This document shows, piece after piece, positions 17,052-26,733 of a DNA stretch of 64,000 nt. The stretch spans positions 2,790,001 through 2,854,000 of the forward strand of contig CBDFHN010000002.1 in assembly GCA_965247735.1 (NCBI GenBank). The letters run 5' to 3'. This stretch comes from JAOXRU01 sp965247735. Its GTDB lineage: Bacteria; Bacteroidota; Bacteroidia; Flavobacteriales; Flavobacteriaceae. The number at the start of each line of letters is the position of its first letter. Position 1 is the stretch's first letter. A program made the position numbers and the translations under genes. The notes beneath the pieces were generated by a model. The model was not told the origin of the DNA and made no database searches. It worked only from the letters and a program-made list of their open reading frames with translations.

Positions 17052-18515
17052 TTAATTATTTACAGTTTCCAGTTTTTTAATCCTTAACTCTTGAATTTTT
17101 AATTGTCTTTGCATCGTTAATAAAATAGTGTCTTTTTTTTGATGCTGTTTTTTTTGCTCCATCGCCTGTTTTTTTAATTCAATAGTATACAAAGTCAACT
17201 CCTCAATTTTCTCCAGCAACTTCATCTCCATAGCGCCCAATGCTACACCTTCGGTTTCCATCACCTTGGCAGATGGAATATTTGGTAAATGTCCGTTTTT
17301 AGTGATGTAATTTTGTACTTCTTCTAGAGTTAAGAGCTTGTATTCTTTTTTAAATACATAATCTGGTGCTGGTACAGTTAAGTCAATTTTTACTTCCTCG
17401 GCATGGATTTTTCCTTTTACCGTCAGTTCATAATCTGGACTTGTAGTTCCTATTCCTACTTTTCCTCCTGCATAAGAAACTACGGCTCCTGTTTTTGTCC
17501 AATGGCCTCCTGTTGTTGGTGTTCCCCCTGAACCTAATGTTGTGATAGTTAAAGATGTGCTCTGAACAGAAGTATTACCTGCAGCATCCTTTGCTTTTAT
17601 AGTGTAAGTATATGCTGTAGCAGCGGTTAGCCCTGTAATTGCATAACTTGTTCCGCTTGTAACTGTAGTTTCTAAGTTATTATTTTTAAAAACTTCATAA
17701 GCTGTTACTCCAATATTATCTGTTGAGACGCTCCAAGAAAGTGTTGCTGTTGTAGCTGCAATATTACTGGAAGCTAAACCAGTAGGTATTGATGGACTGG
17801 TTGAATCTACCGGCGTTGTATTTGGGCTGATTAATTCTGCTATTGTTGGTTCTAAACCGTTTATCTCATATATAGTTGGTGCAAAGAAATATTGACGGTC
17901 ATTTGTATTAGTGTCATACTTAAGAGAAGCACGATATTTTAAGGTTTCAGAAGATGTAATAAATTTAAAATCTTTGGCATTAGCTACTTTTTCTCCATTT
18001 AAATTATAGACTCCTCCAATATCAGTAGTAGACGTATATCCGCTTTGATGAACATAGGCAACAAGTAAATACCATTGGTTTAGTTGCGGGACATCCCCTG
18101 TAAAAAAATAAGGGTTTACGTTAGGAACTGTCAAGTCCGAATTAGCTATATTGTTTTGAGCGTCAAAAGCTCTAAATCCAATGTAGTTGTGTCCATCCTG
18201 AGAATTTTCTTTTTTAATCCAAAGTGTTAAACGGTAGGACTTTGAATGAGTTATAGCTATGCTACTTGTTTCCCATCCTCCATCATGAACATCATTTGCA
18301 TCAGGAATCATAGTCCATAAGACATTACTAGTTCCATAAGGAGTTACTCCCAATTGTCTAATGTTTTTTTCATTAATACCACTTTTGGTAAAGCCAGTCA
18401 CAGAACCGCTACCTACAGTCCATGTAGATATATCTAGTAAGTTTGTCTGTGCATAAGAAGAGAAACAGCATGTTATGCAAATAATAATTAGAAGTCTTTT
18501 CATATAGATTTTCAA
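17052..18515 (-). CDS. Tandem paralog 2: exported FN3 / tail-fibre-like protein
   Basis: 487 aa. Signal peptide (CCFSSYAQ), beta-domain with LWIKKENSQDGHNYIGFRAF and TIYEINGLEPTIAELI, FN3, GGHWTKTG/VGIGT module, then the longest coiled coil of the family, rich in Lys/Gln (LKKQAMEQKKQHQKKDTI). The C-terminal module differs from the others at a few residues only (YITKNGHLPNIP, GVALGAMEM). It lies 3 bp from both flanking paralogs, so all five are one operon. Confidence 0.85.
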   Translation of the reverse strand: MKIYMKRLLIIICITCCFSSYAQTNLLDISTWTVGSGSVTGFTKSGINEKNIRQLGVTPYGTSNVLWTMIPDANDVHDGGWETSSIAITHSKSYRLTLWIKKENSQDGHNYIGFRAFDAQNNIANSDLTVPNVNPYFFTGDVPQLNQWYLLVAYVHQSGYTSTTDIGGVYNLNGEKVANAKDFKFITSSETLKYRASLKYDTNTNDRQYFFAPTIYEINGLEPTIAELISPNTTPVDSTSPSIPTGLASSNIAATTATLSWSVSTDNIGVTAYEVFKNNNLETTVTSGTSYAITGLTAATAYTYTIKAKDAAGNTSVQSTSLTITTLGSGGTPTTGGHWTKTGAVVSYAGGKVGIGTTSPDYELTVKGKIHAEEVKIDLTVPAPDYVFKKEYKLLTLEEVQNYITKNGHLPNIPSAKVMETEGVALGAMEMKLLEKIEELTLYTIELKKQAMEQKKQHQKKDTILLTMQRQLKIQELRIKKLETVNN

Positions 18516-18518
18516 TAT

Positions 18519-19946
18519 TTATTTTTGTATAAGAATGGATTCTAATTTTGTTAAACGCTCTTCAAGAGTCATTATTTTTGACTTTTGAGCTGAAGCCTCC
18601 TTTTTTTGAGCTAAAATATACAAGGTCAACTCTTCAATTTTCTCTAACAACTTCATCTCCATTGCACCCAATTCCACTCCTTCTGTTTCCATCATTTTTG
18701 CAGATGGTATATTTGGTAGGTGTCCGTTTTTGTTAATATATGCCTGTACTTCTTCCAGAGATAGTAGCTTGTATTCCTTTTTAAAAACATAATCTGGTGC
18801 TGGTACCGATAAGTCTATTTTTACTTCTTCCGCATGGATTTTTCCTTTTACGGTCAGTTCATAATCTGGACTTGCTGTTCCAATACCTACTTTACCTCCA
18901 TTGTATGAGACTACTGTTCCTGTTTTTGTCCAATGCCCTCCTGTGGTTGGTGTTCCTCCAGAGCTTAAAGTGGTAATTGTTAAGACTGTACTTTGTGCAG
19001 AAGTATTACCCGCAGCATCTTTTGCTTTTACTGTATAAGAATATGCTGTGCCAGCCGTAAGTCCTGTTATTGCATAACTTGTTCCACTTGTAATGGTAGC
19101 TTGCAAACTATTGTTTTTATAAACTTCATATGCTGTTACTCCAATATTATCTGTTGCAGCACTCCAAGAAAGTGTTGCTGTGGTAGTTGTAATAGTATTT
19201 GAAGCTAATCCTGTTGGTATTGATGGACTAGTTGTATCTACTGTTGTTGCTGTTGGATTGATTAACTCTGAAATTGTTGGTTCTAAACCGTTAACTTCAT
19301 ACATAGTTGGGTCAAAACTAAACTGTCGTGATGTAGCAACAGTATTATAATTGTGATGATTAAGAAATTCTATCTGTTCATGGGTAGTAGAAAACTTAAA
19401 ATCATTTAAATCTCTTACTTTAATCCCACTTGTATCATAAATTCCTCCAAGGTCAACAGTACCAGTATAATTGTTTTTATGAATAAAACCTACAACAAGA
19501 TACCATTGCCCTAGCTGTGGTAACCAACCATTTAAGAAATTATGATTTAAACTTCCGTCAGTTATGTCTATAAAATCTGGATAAGTACTACCGACTTTTC
19601 CATATGCACCAAAATATGTTCTTCCATTTTGGCTATTCTCTTTTTTTAACCAAATTGTAAAACGATATGATTTAGTATTATCAATTGTAATCCAAGGAGT
19701 TCCCCAACCACCATCATGATGATTACCACCATCAGGTACAGCTTTCCATATCATTGAAGAATTTCCAAAAGGATCTATATCTACTTCTCTAACATTTTCA
19801 TCATCAGTAGTTCCATTTTCATTAAACCCCGGAACCGAGCCTATTCCTGCTGTCCATGTTGAGGAATCTAACATGTTTTGTTGTGCAATTGCTGTAAATG
19901 TTACTAAACTTAATGCTACTGATAGTATATAATTTTTCATTTTCAA
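18519..19946 (-). CDS. Tandem paralog 1 (operon lead gene): exported FN3 / tail-fibre-like protein
   Basis: 475 aa, first gene of the apparent eight-gene RHS operon. Signal peptide (FTAIAQQ), beta-domain (IWLKKENSQNGRTYFGAYG, TMYEVNGLEPTISELI), FN3 (TATLSWSAATDNIGVTAYEV), GGHWTKTG module and short coiled coil. The 555-bp region upstream must hold the operon promoter; I could not find a clear TAnnTTTG box there. The downstream gene starts 3 bp after its stop. Confidence 0.85.
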   Translation of the reverse strand: MKMKNYILSVALSLVTFTAIAQQNMLDSSTWTAGIGSVPGFNENGTTDDENVREVDIDPFGNSSMIWKAVPDGGNHHDGGWGTPWITIDNTKSYRFTIWLKKENSQNGRTYFGAYGKVGSTYPDFIDITDGSLNHNFLNGWLPQLGQWYLVVGFIHKNNYTGTVDLGGIYDTSGIKVRDLNDFKFSTTHEQIEFLNHHNYNTVATSRQFSFDPTMYEVNGLEPTISELINPTATTVDTTSPSIPTGLASNTITTTTATLSWSAATDNIGVTAYEVYKNNSLQATITSGTSYAITGLTAGTAYSYTVKAKDAAGNTSAQSTVLTITTLSSGGTPTTGGHWTKTGTVVSYNGGKVGIGTASPDYELTVKGKIHAEEVKIDLSVPAPDYVFKKEYKLLSLEEVQAYINKNGHLPNIPSAKMMETEGVELGAMEMKLLEKIEELTLYILAQKKEASAQKSKIMTLEERLTKLESILIQK

Positions 19947-20501
19947 TGTGGTTTATAGTATGTTAAAATTTATAATCATGTTCAGAACGAACTAGAATAA
20001 TGGATGATAATAATTAGTTAAACTAGAAAATTAGTACCTATATCTTTAGTATTATATCTAAAACAGCAATTGAAGTATGTCGTTAAAAATAGCAAGGCAG
20101 GAATTAAATATTTCATTTTTAAAGTTAAGTTAGACAAGCTCAAAAAACACTATAACAAGCGAATTATTCATCTAAAATAGATAAAATAAAATCTGATTCG
20201 TAAATTTTCGGTGAAAAAATTAATTTTTCTCTAAAAGAGAAATAAAAGCTGCTAATACTGTAATATATTTCTTATTTCCTAATGGATAATTCAGACTAAA
20301 TACCATCTTAAAAAGATAATTATGCTTTAGATTGTGGAGTCATTTCAATAAAGAATAATTAATAGGGGTAATCACTTTTACATCCATTAAATTCCCGCTA
20401 TGATTCACTAAATACTTTAGTTAGTACATCATTGTATGTTCTAAATCCGTATTTCGATCCTTTAAGATTTCTACACGTTTTTTGTTTTTCTATAAAGTTT
20501 G
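19947..20501. other. Upstream region of the RHS operon, with a possible gene remnant
   Basis: 555 bp without an intact gene. On the minus strand, 20398-20508 encodes an uninterrupted 36-codon peptide without start (ILANFIEKQKTCRNLKGSKY then GFRTYNDVLTKVF). It resembles the tail of a small DNA-binding or antitoxin-like protein and could be a remnant. The RHS operon promoter should lie at 19950-20100; no convincing -33/-7 pair was found. Confidence 0.3.
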
Positions 20502-21281
20502 CTAAAATATATCATTCAATACACTAGCTAAACGCAGACCTCCCTTTTGAAGCTGAAAACGAAGTATATTCATATAGTCATACATATACTTATAGTTAAG
20601 GTTATCGCCTATTTTAGTATTGTCATAAACATCTTTACATAGTTCCCGTCCTTCTTTTGCCCAATCTTCAACAGTTCCAGATTGCAATTGTTTGCGTTCC
20701 TTTTTTGAAATACCTTTGACATTAGTTGCTAGTTCTGTATAGGTCATTCCGTAGCTATCTATCATTCCGGAATCCCAAACTCTATGTAGATTACTTCCAT
20801 TCCAAAACCATTGCACCTGAAAATCATTACCTCCTTTATCTTTTCCTAATCCCAAATGTAAAGGCTGATGTAAATCTCCAATTAAATGCACCAAAAACTT
20901 TAAATAAAATACCTTGTCTTTTCTTGAAGTCTGCTCGTCTTTAAGCTTTGCTATGCAATTATTGATTCCCATAATTAAATCTCCAGCTTCATTTTTAGGA
21001 TGCTGCTCGTAAGTGGTTTCAAAAGGTACATTTACATAATGCCAAGGCCCATATGCTCTAAATGCTTTATCGCTCTTAATTTCATCACCATAGGTAGAAA
21101 CCATTGCCAAAGATTCGCCAGATAACAACTCTTTTATTTTTCGCTTAGCGCTACCGCTTAAGTATTGAGATGCAATTTCTCCAATAGCACGATGTCCTGT
21201 CTTTCCCCAATCATCTGCATGTATCGTATTGATGAATGTTACTGATAATAGAAATACAAATACACTAGTTAGTTTTTTCAT
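20502..21281 (-). CDS. S1/P1-type zinc-dependent nuclease
   Basis: 259 aa, exported (signal peptide to about residue 22). The mature N-terminal Trp and first His are present (DDWGKTGHRAIGEIA, W25, H30). YGDEIKSD, WHYVNVPF, FLVHLIGDLHQPLH and GGNDFQVQWFWNGSNLHRVWDSGMID supply the Asp/His ligands of the trinuclear zinc site of this family. Length and motif order fit the family, which cuts single-stranded DNA and RNA and removes 3'-phosphates, in the periplasm or outside. It is transcribed alone, towards the RHS operon. Confidence 0.93.
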   Translation of the reverse strand: MKKLTSVFVFLLSVTFINTIHADDWGKTGHRAIGEIASQYLSGSAKRKIKELLSGESLAMVSTYGDEIKSDKAFRAYGPWHYVNVPFETTYEQHPKNEAGDLIMGINNCIAKLKDEQTSRKDKVFYLKFLVHLIGDLHQPLHLGLGKDKGGNDFQVQWFWNGSNLHRVWDSGMIDSYGMTYTELATNVKGISKKERKQLQSGTVEDWAKEGRELCKDVYDNTKIGDNLNYKYMYDYMNILRFQLQKGGLRLASVLNDIF

Positions 21282-21653
21282 CTGGCTTTACTTATTTTTA
21301 TTAAATCGGTTACATGCTCTTCGCTATTTATCATTTATTTGGGCGATAAACTTCCTAGCATGTTCGTTTTATCTGGCTTTGCTTTTTCACAAAAATACAT
21401 TCTTTATTTTAAAATGAAATACTTCTAATACCAATTCTAATGTTAAATTACACATTAGTAGTGTGATGATTTTTTAATCTAGACGAAAAGAAAAAGTAGA
21501 AATTAATACTCATTTTGAAGTAAAGGTTGAAAAGCGCATTACTCTTGAACGATTTAACCTTGAAAATAATACAAAAGAGGCTGTCTAAAAAAGACAACCT
21601 CTTATCGTAAAAAACAACCATCAAATAGGTTTGGTTTTGGAAATTATTGGGGA
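21282..21653. other. Intergenic region between nuclease and ABC operon
   Basis: 372 bp. Apart from the hairpin at 21575-21603 no gene or clear promoter is visible. AT-rich. Confidence 0.4.
21575..21603 (-). terminator. Hairpin terminator of the ABC operon
   Basis: AGAGG-TGTCT stem against AGACA-CCTCT with a short A/T loop, followed on the minus strand by TTTTG. It lies about 50 bp after the last permease gene. Confidence 0.6.
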
Positions 21654-23078
21654 TTAGTTATTTAAAATTGCCGTTCCTTTTTGCATCTTCTTACGAAAGA
21701 AAAACCATGCACTAGTTGCAATTACCACACAATAGACAAGTAATAGCATCATACTTTTACCATCATTTGTAAAAACCAATGGAACATATGTAAAACTAGG
21801 CAATGTCTTATAATCTGTAGTTTTAAAAGATTTTCCTTCATATAACATTGGAATAAAATAAGCCCTCCATTCTTTAGAAAAATCAATTACTTGCTTCTTA
21901 TAACTTTCATAGTTAGAAGTAGCATTTCCAGACAAAGCATTTAACTCTTGATGAACAACCAATGCTGGAGAAATCCATCTCCATTGTTTTACCCAAGATT
22001 GTTGTGCTGCCAATTGCGACTCATAATTCTCCATAAAAGGAGCTAACTCATCTTCAACCAAATCTTTGGCCGCAATATACTTATGCCAATATCCATAAGA
22101 ACCATCTTCGGTAGCATATTCAGGATGATCTCTAAGATAACTATCCAAAATCTCATCTTGTTTTTTTGAAAGTTCAGTTTTTAATTCCCGTGTTTCATTA
22201 ATCATTTTTGATCTAGAAGGCACAGGGTAAAAACTATTCCCTAATTGGTTCATAGTTGATGGTATCAGTAATACAAGTACCACCCACAATCCTATAAGTC
22301 CCATCGCATTTTTAGCTGAAGACCCCACCAGTAGATTTATTAAAAATGAAAGTGCAAACCAAAACAAAGCATAAGCAAGTATTAATCCTATAAAAACTAA
22401 AAAAGAAGTCTGGAAAATAGAAATGCCATTGGCAACAAAAGCTATACTAATTGCCAATATTGCAATGCCACAAACCCAAAAGAAACGAAGTCCCATCTTT
22501 TGTAAAATCCATTTATAGATAGAAATAGGTTGTGAGGCTAATAGTCGCAAACTCCCTCTTTCTTTTTCTTCTGATAATACATTATAAGAAAATGCAATAA
22601 TGATAAGCGGAAGCAGGTAAATAATTACAAATGCCATATCAAAACTCCCAAATAACAATTGAATTGGACTAGTCATTTCCGTAAAGTCTAAAGCAAAATC
22701 ATCTCCTGTAGCTTTAGGTTGTATATAGTGCGAAAAAAGATCGCTCTGCCCTACTGCTATAGCTGCCATTTCTCCTGGTGGCATTGCAGCAATTCTTGGA
22801 TATCTGCCCCCCATTGTCATTGGTCTATTTGGAATAGTCCAAGGTTTTGCATTTACAGGAAGCCCTTTTTCTACAGAATCTAAAAGTTGTAACATAGCCT
22901 CATCTTTATCGGCTACTATTTTTTTTATTCCTTCAATATCATGCTTTCGTTTTTCTACTATTGTTTTACCATTATTTGCGGCAAAAAGAAACAGCACCAA
23001 AAAAACTAAACTTAGCAATGGCAACCACTTATTTCTTATCAGTAATTTAAACTCGTATTTAAAATTATATAAAAACAT
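21654..23078 (-). CDS. ABC-2 type permease (DUF3526-like), second subunit
   Basis: About 474 aa, taken from the ATG at 23078 (MFLYNFKYEFKLLIRNKW), 1 bp after the preceding stop; a longer frame begins only with TTG. One N-terminal membrane helix, a long extracytoplasmic loop (about 45-145), then membrane helices from about 150 with the conserved cytosolic turn YNVLSEEKERGSLRLLASQP, a second loop (300-400) and a final helix before RKKMQKG. This is the Bacteroidota type of paired large-loop ABC-2 permease. Together with the next two genes it should form an exporter; the substrate cannot be read from sequence. Confidence 0.85.
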   Translation of the reverse strand: MFLYNFKYEFKLLIRNKWLPLLSLVFLVLFLFAANNGKTIVEKRKHDIEGIKKIVADKDEAMLQLLDSVEKGLPVNAKPWTIPNRPMTMGGRYPRIAAMPPGEMAAIAVGQSDLFSHYIQPKATGDDFALDFTEMTSPIQLLFGSFDMAFVIIYLLPLIIIAFSYNVLSEEKERGSLRLLASQPISIYKWILQKMGLRFFWVCGIAILAISIAFVANGISIFQTSFLVFIGLILAYALFWFALSFLINLLVGSSAKNAMGLIGLWVVLVLLIPSTMNQLGNSFYPVPSRSKMINETRELKTELSKKQDEILDSYLRDHPEYATEDGSYGYWHKYIAAKDLVEDELAPFMENYESQLAAQQSWVKQWRWISPALVVHQELNALSGNATSNYESYKKQVIDFSKEWRAYFIPMLYEGKSFKTTDYKTLPSFTYVPLVFTNDGKSMMLLLVYCVVIATSAWFFFRKKMQKGTAILNN

Positions 23079-23079
23079 C

Positions 23080-24486
23080 TTATATTTTTTTAGTTGAAAC
23101 AAACAATAACAATCCGCTTAGCAGTATCCAAACAAATAAAATTCCAAAGTTTCCTTTTTGCCTTTCCATAACTGTCATTAAAGAAGCTGTACGGTACTCA
23201 AACGGCGGCAATTTCTTCCAAAAATCAGCATCTGCTGAATAACCCCACTCACCATATTTAGAATTTTTTGCGAAATTCCCATTTAAAAACTGCTGTGTTT
23301 CTATTCGGTAACTCTCTACTGCATCAGAAAAATTCCAATGCGACTCATAATCTGTTTGTGCTATTCCCATAGAAACAAATCTGGTAGGTAAAAAAGGAGA
23401 AAAAAACGATACCCATTTATAGGTGTTTGTCTGTTTCTGAAATTGATCTTTTAACTTGCTGTATTCATCAAAATAAATTTTTGCTTCATGCTCCTCTGAT
23501 TTTTGCATTCTATACGCATCAAAATTAAAAGGCAACTGAGCTAAACTATCCACACCATGTTCTTTTAATACTTTTGCTTCCAATAACTTTGCTTCTTTAT
23601 TCCAAGGGTTATGTCCGTCTAAGCCTCCTTTTTTTGCTGCTGCAATACTTGCAGAAAAAGCTTGTCTTGTTGGATATGGGTCTTTTGTTTCTGCAAAATT
23701 AGCCGCTGCTTTAGGCGCAATTAAACAAGCTACTATCCAAAAACTTAAAGCGGTAACTAATGATATTCCTGAATTTCTAGCCTTTGATGAAATAAACAAC
23801 ACCACTTGCGAAAAAATAAGATAATACAATAGGTATATCAAAAACATAAGTCCCAAAGCCGAAAGGCTAAAAACTCCATAATCTTCCAGTCCTGATAAAA
23901 GTATAGCTGCCGTCAAAAAAAGCAAACTACAACTTATAAATACTGGTGTGTAAAGCGCTATTAGTTTCCCAAAAGCTAGTTTCCATCCGCTAACACCTTG
24001 ACTTTTTAACAGTACATAAGTTCCGCCTTCTTTTTCTTTTGTATAACTATTATATCCCATAATAATAATGAGAAGTGGCAATATAAATAGCAGAATAAAA
24101 TCTGGGCTCAATTCTCCAAAACGCGCCAAACCACTTTGGTCTCCTGCTTCTGAATATTGTGCTTCATTTCTATTATGAGCCTCCATAAAAATAGATACTC
24201 CTTCATATTTATCAACCCCTTGATCTAATAATGAAAGTGGATATTTTGGCTTAAATGCATAGGTTCCATAATGGGCTGCTGAGTGCGGATTTTTCTCTCC
24301 TTGGTTATCCCAAAGCTCTCTTTCTGCACTTTTCGCCAGTTCATATTGCTCATTAACACTAGTATATTGCTTACTCCCAATTACTATAGATATGCTTAAC
24401 AAGATAAAAACCAATACAAAAGAAAGTCTAAACCGACCGTCTCTTAATATTTCTTTGAGTTCTTTTGTAAATACCTTCCTAATCAT
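23080..24486 (-). CDS. ABC-2 type permease (DUF3526-like), first subunit
   Basis: 468 aa, same topology as the following gene: N-terminal helix, extracytoplasmic loop, helices with the cytosolic turn YNSYTKEKEGGTYVLLKSQG, a large second loop (about 265-430) and a C-terminal helix. The two permeases are paralogs and probably pair as a heterodimer. Its ATG overlaps the ATPase stop (ATGA at 24483-24486), so translation is coupled. NosY-like transporters share this layout; no copper or nitrous-oxide genes are nearby. Confidence 0.87.
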   Translation of the reverse strand: MIRKVFTKELKEILRDGRFRLSFVLVFILLSISIVIGSKQYTSVNEQYELAKSAERELWDNQGEKNPHSAAHYGTYAFKPKYPLSLLDQGVDKYEGVSIFMEAHNRNEAQYSEAGDQSGLARFGELSPDFILLFILPLLIIIMGYNSYTKEKEGGTYVLLKSQGVSGWKLAFGKLIALYTPVFISCSLLFLTAAILLSGLEDYGVFSLSALGLMFLIYLLYYLIFSQVVLFISSKARNSGISLVTALSFWIVACLIAPKAAANFAETKDPYPTRQAFSASIAAAKKGGLDGHNPWNKEAKLLEAKVLKEHGVDSLAQLPFNFDAYRMQKSEEHEAKIYFDEYSKLKDQFQKQTNTYKWVSFFSPFLPTRFVSMGIAQTDYESHWNFSDAVESYRIETQQFLNGNFAKNSKYGEWGYSADADFWKKLPPFEYRTASLMTVMERQKGNFGILFVWILLSGLLLFVSTKKI

Positions 24487-25199
24487 ACTGTCGCTTCTTC
24501 ATAGTTCATAGCTTCCAAATAGTGCTGCTCCAGTTCTGACAGCGAAAGCTCACTTGCCACAAATTGATGCTTTAACTCTCCATTTCTCATAATACCAATA
24601 TGAGAAGCGATTTCTTTTGCTCTAAAAAGATCGTGGGTAGCCATTAATATTGCAACGCCATTATTTTTTAACTTTTGTAAAAGTTTTCCAAATTCGTTAC
24701 TTGCCTGTGGATCCAAACCTGAAGTAGGCTCATCTAACAGTAATATTTTAGCGTCTTTTGCCAATGCAATAGCGATACCAACCTTTTGACGCATTCCCTT
24801 AGAATAGGCTTTTATCCTTTTATCAAAAGCATCTTCTTGCAAGCCTGCAGCTGATAAAAACTCTTTCATTTCTTGCTTAGAAAGGTTCTTTCCTGTAATT
24901 CCTGAAAAATAATCTAAATTTTCAATCGCGGATAGATTAGGATATAACATTAAATTTTCTGGAATATATGCAAGGTGTTTTTTTGCTTCCAATGGAGATT
25001 TAGTACTATCCATTTCATTTAATAATGCTGTTCCTGATGTTGGTTGAATAAAATTTAACAACAGGTTGATTGTCGTACTTTTTCCAGCACCATTGGCACC
25101 TAAAAGACAGTATATTTCACCTGAGTTTACAGTTAAGTTAAGCCCCTTTAAGGCTGTAAAATCACCGTATTTTTTGGTGAGATTATTAGTAATAATCAT
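24483..25199 (-). CDS. ABC transporter ATPase
   Basis: About 238 aa from the ATG at 25199 (MIITNNLTKKYGDF); the longer frame to 25301 adds a non-homologous leader. Walker A GANGAGKST (about residues 34-42), signature YSKGMRQKVGIA, Walker B ILLLDEPTSGLDP, and the H-loop ATHDL are all intact. It powers the two ABC-2 permeases encoded immediately downstream, acting at the cytoplasmic face. The CcmA/NosF-type sequence is typical of export systems. Confidence 0.93.
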   Translation of the reverse strand: MIITNNLTKKYGDFTALKGLNLTVNSGEIYCLLGANGAGKSTTINLLLNFIQPTSGTALLNEMDSTKSPLEAKKHLAYIPENLMLYPNLSAIENLDYFSGITGKNLSKQEMKEFLSAAGLQEDAFDKRIKAYSKGMRQKVGIAIALAKDAKILLLDEPTSGLDPQASNEFGKLLQKLKNNGVAILMATHDLFRAKEIASHIGIMRNGELKHQFVASELSLSELEQHYLEAMNYEEATV

Positions 25200-25331
25200 A
25201 ATAAAAAGGTTTAGATAAATTAGTGATGATTGCCCAGATATTAGGCAACCCAAAAAAAAGAGTTGATACCACAATATGCTATTGGAAGAAACCAAAAACA
25301 TATAATTACTGTGCGTAAAAACTCAAAAAAA

Positions 25332-25634
25332 TTAGCTTATGCTCGGAGGAGGTTTGTTAAAAAAACAACCAGATATGGTTTTATTTCCTTGCCAAGATTT
25401 GTAAGATGTTATTTGTTTTTGTGTACAAACAATGGCAGAAGTCACTTCTTCTTCAAAAACAACTGGTAAAAAAGAAGATGAGCTATTGTCTTGAAATACA
25501 AATTCGCAATAATCGCAATCTACAGTATCTCCATCTTGATCGTGTGTATAGATATGAAAATTGACACTGTTTGCTAAAAACAAAATGCCTAGCAAAACAC
25601 AAGAAAAAAGATATTTCCGAGAGTGATTTTTCAC
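25332..25634 (-). CDS. Small exported Cys/His protein upstream of the ABC operon
   Basis: 100 aa, apparently GTG start (no in-frame ATG nearby). Signal or anchor segment at residues about 8-22; then HIYTHDQDGDTVDCDYCEFV, a His/Asp/Cys cluster that could bind a metal; the C-terminus ends ISGCFFNKPPPSIS. Small proteins of this shape, with a CxxC/His cluster and a proline-rich tail, accompany metal-uptake receptors in Bacteroidota; here a TonB receptor is absent and the neighbour is an ABC exporter 133 bp away. Function unknown; metal binding is an inference. Confidence 0.6.
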   Translation of the reverse strand: MKNHSRKYLFSCVLLGILFLANSVNFHIYTHDQDGDTVDCDYCEFVFQDNSSSSFLPVVFEEEVTSAIVCTQKQITSYKSWQGNKTISGCFFNKPPPSIS

Positions 25635-25716
25635 GAGGATGAAATTATTGTTTTTTTCAACTCGGAAATTAATGTTAACATATATTTAACTCAGAGCATA
25701 TACAAGATCGTCTTAA

Positions 25717-26733
25717 TCACTGATTTTCATACAACTCCATCCCTTTTTCAAACTTTTTGCGAATTCTTCTTCTTAACTGCCTAGGTTGCATAACCTCCAT
25801 AGTTTCACCAAAACCCATAATTATACGTTCAAATTCAAAATTTAAATGCACATAAAGTTTGATTACCACAGATCCGTCCTCTAACGTTTCTACTTTTTCT
25901 TGAGAATGATGAAGCGGTTTCGTTAATACATATGGGGCATTTCTTCTGTCTATTTTTAAAAACACTTCTTCCACATGTTCTTCGTTTAAAACCGTAGCTC
26001 CAATAGTATTTTTATAAAATTCATCTCCATTAAAATCAGTAATCATATATGGAATCTTTGTATCAAAATCTACTGCATGAATCCTATCTAATGCTAGGTT
26101 TACTACTGGCTTTTTTATTCCTGTTTTCCCTACCAAAAACCACCTGTTGTTATATTCTTTTAGAATAAAAGGATGAAAAACAAATTCTGCTGCTTGTCTT
26201 GCTTTAAATGACTGATACGTAACTCGAAGTACCATTTTCTTAAGGATTGCCTGATATAAAAAATCAAGGTGTTCTAATCCTTTTAGGTTTTCGTTTTTAT
26301 CCAAATGAATAATTGCTGGTTGATCGGTCTGTGCCGTATACACCTTATCTTCCAAACGTTGGATAATACCTCCAAGTTCTGAAAACAACGAAAAATCTTT
26401 AAATTGCTTTAGCATGGCTACGGTTTCCGACAATACACTCATATCGGTTTCTGTAAGTGGAATATCTGTTATAGAATACTGCTCATCTTCATATTTATAA
26501 TACTTTTTCCCATAGACAACTATTGGTGCATTATAGCCCAATTTATCGCTACGCATCAATTGTATGTCTAATTGTATGGTACGCTTACTTACATTTACTG
26601 TTCTGCCTTCATATTCGTACAAGGCATCAGAACATGCCTCTATTAAATCATCCAGCGTCCACTCTCTATACCTATTTTGCAAACATTTATCTATGGTTTT
26701 ATAGCGGATAAGTGCATTTTTATTTAATGCCAT
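25717..26733 (-). CDS. WYL-domain transcriptional regulator
   Basis: 338 aa from the ATG at 26733 (MALNKNALIRYKTIDKCLQN). N-terminal winged-helix region with the usual DLIEACSDAL and VSKRTIQLDIQ segments; central WYL domain (about 140-215, LRVTYQSF then YNNRWFLVGKT); C-terminal WCX-like region to the basic RRRIRKKFEKG. WYL proteins sense nucleic-acid or nucleotide ligands and often control defence or RNA/DNA-damage loci. It is divergent from the rtcB operon across 188 bp, and regulators of this class are known next to RNA-repair genes, so it is the likely controller of 26922-30820. Confidence 0.9.
   Translation of the reverse strand: MALNKNALIRYKTIDKCLQNRYREWTLDDLIEACSDALYEYEGRTVNVSKRTIQLDIQLMRSDKLGYNAPIVVYGKKYYKYEDEQYSITDIPLTETDMSVLSETVAMLKQFKDFSLFSELGGIIQRLEDKVYTAQTDQPAIIHLDKNENLKGLEHLDFLYQAILKKMVLRVTYQSFKARQAAEFVFHPFILKEYNNRWFLVGKTGIKKPVVNLALDRIHAVDFDTKIPYMITDFNGDEFYKNTIGATVLNEEHVEEVFLKIDRRNAPYVLTKPLHHSQEKVETLEDGSVVIKLYVHLNFEFERIIMGFGETMEVMQPRQLRRRIRKKFEKGMELYENQ

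Noticed and set aside
12731..19946. Regularly repeated DNA as a possible CRISPR or satellite array
   Set aside because: The period is a whole gene and the repeats are coding FN3/C-terminal modules.
19947..20100. Promoter of the RHS operon
   Set aside because: No TAnnTTTG box with a TTTG at the right distance was found on the minus strand, so none is claimed.
21654..23102. TTG start at 23102 for the second permease
   Set aside because: The ATG at 23078 lies next to the preceding stop and starts the conserved N-terminus.
24483..25301. Longer ATPase start at 25301
   Set aside because: The extra 34 residues are hydrophobic and lie before the usual ABC start; the ATG at 25199 gives a normal ATPase.
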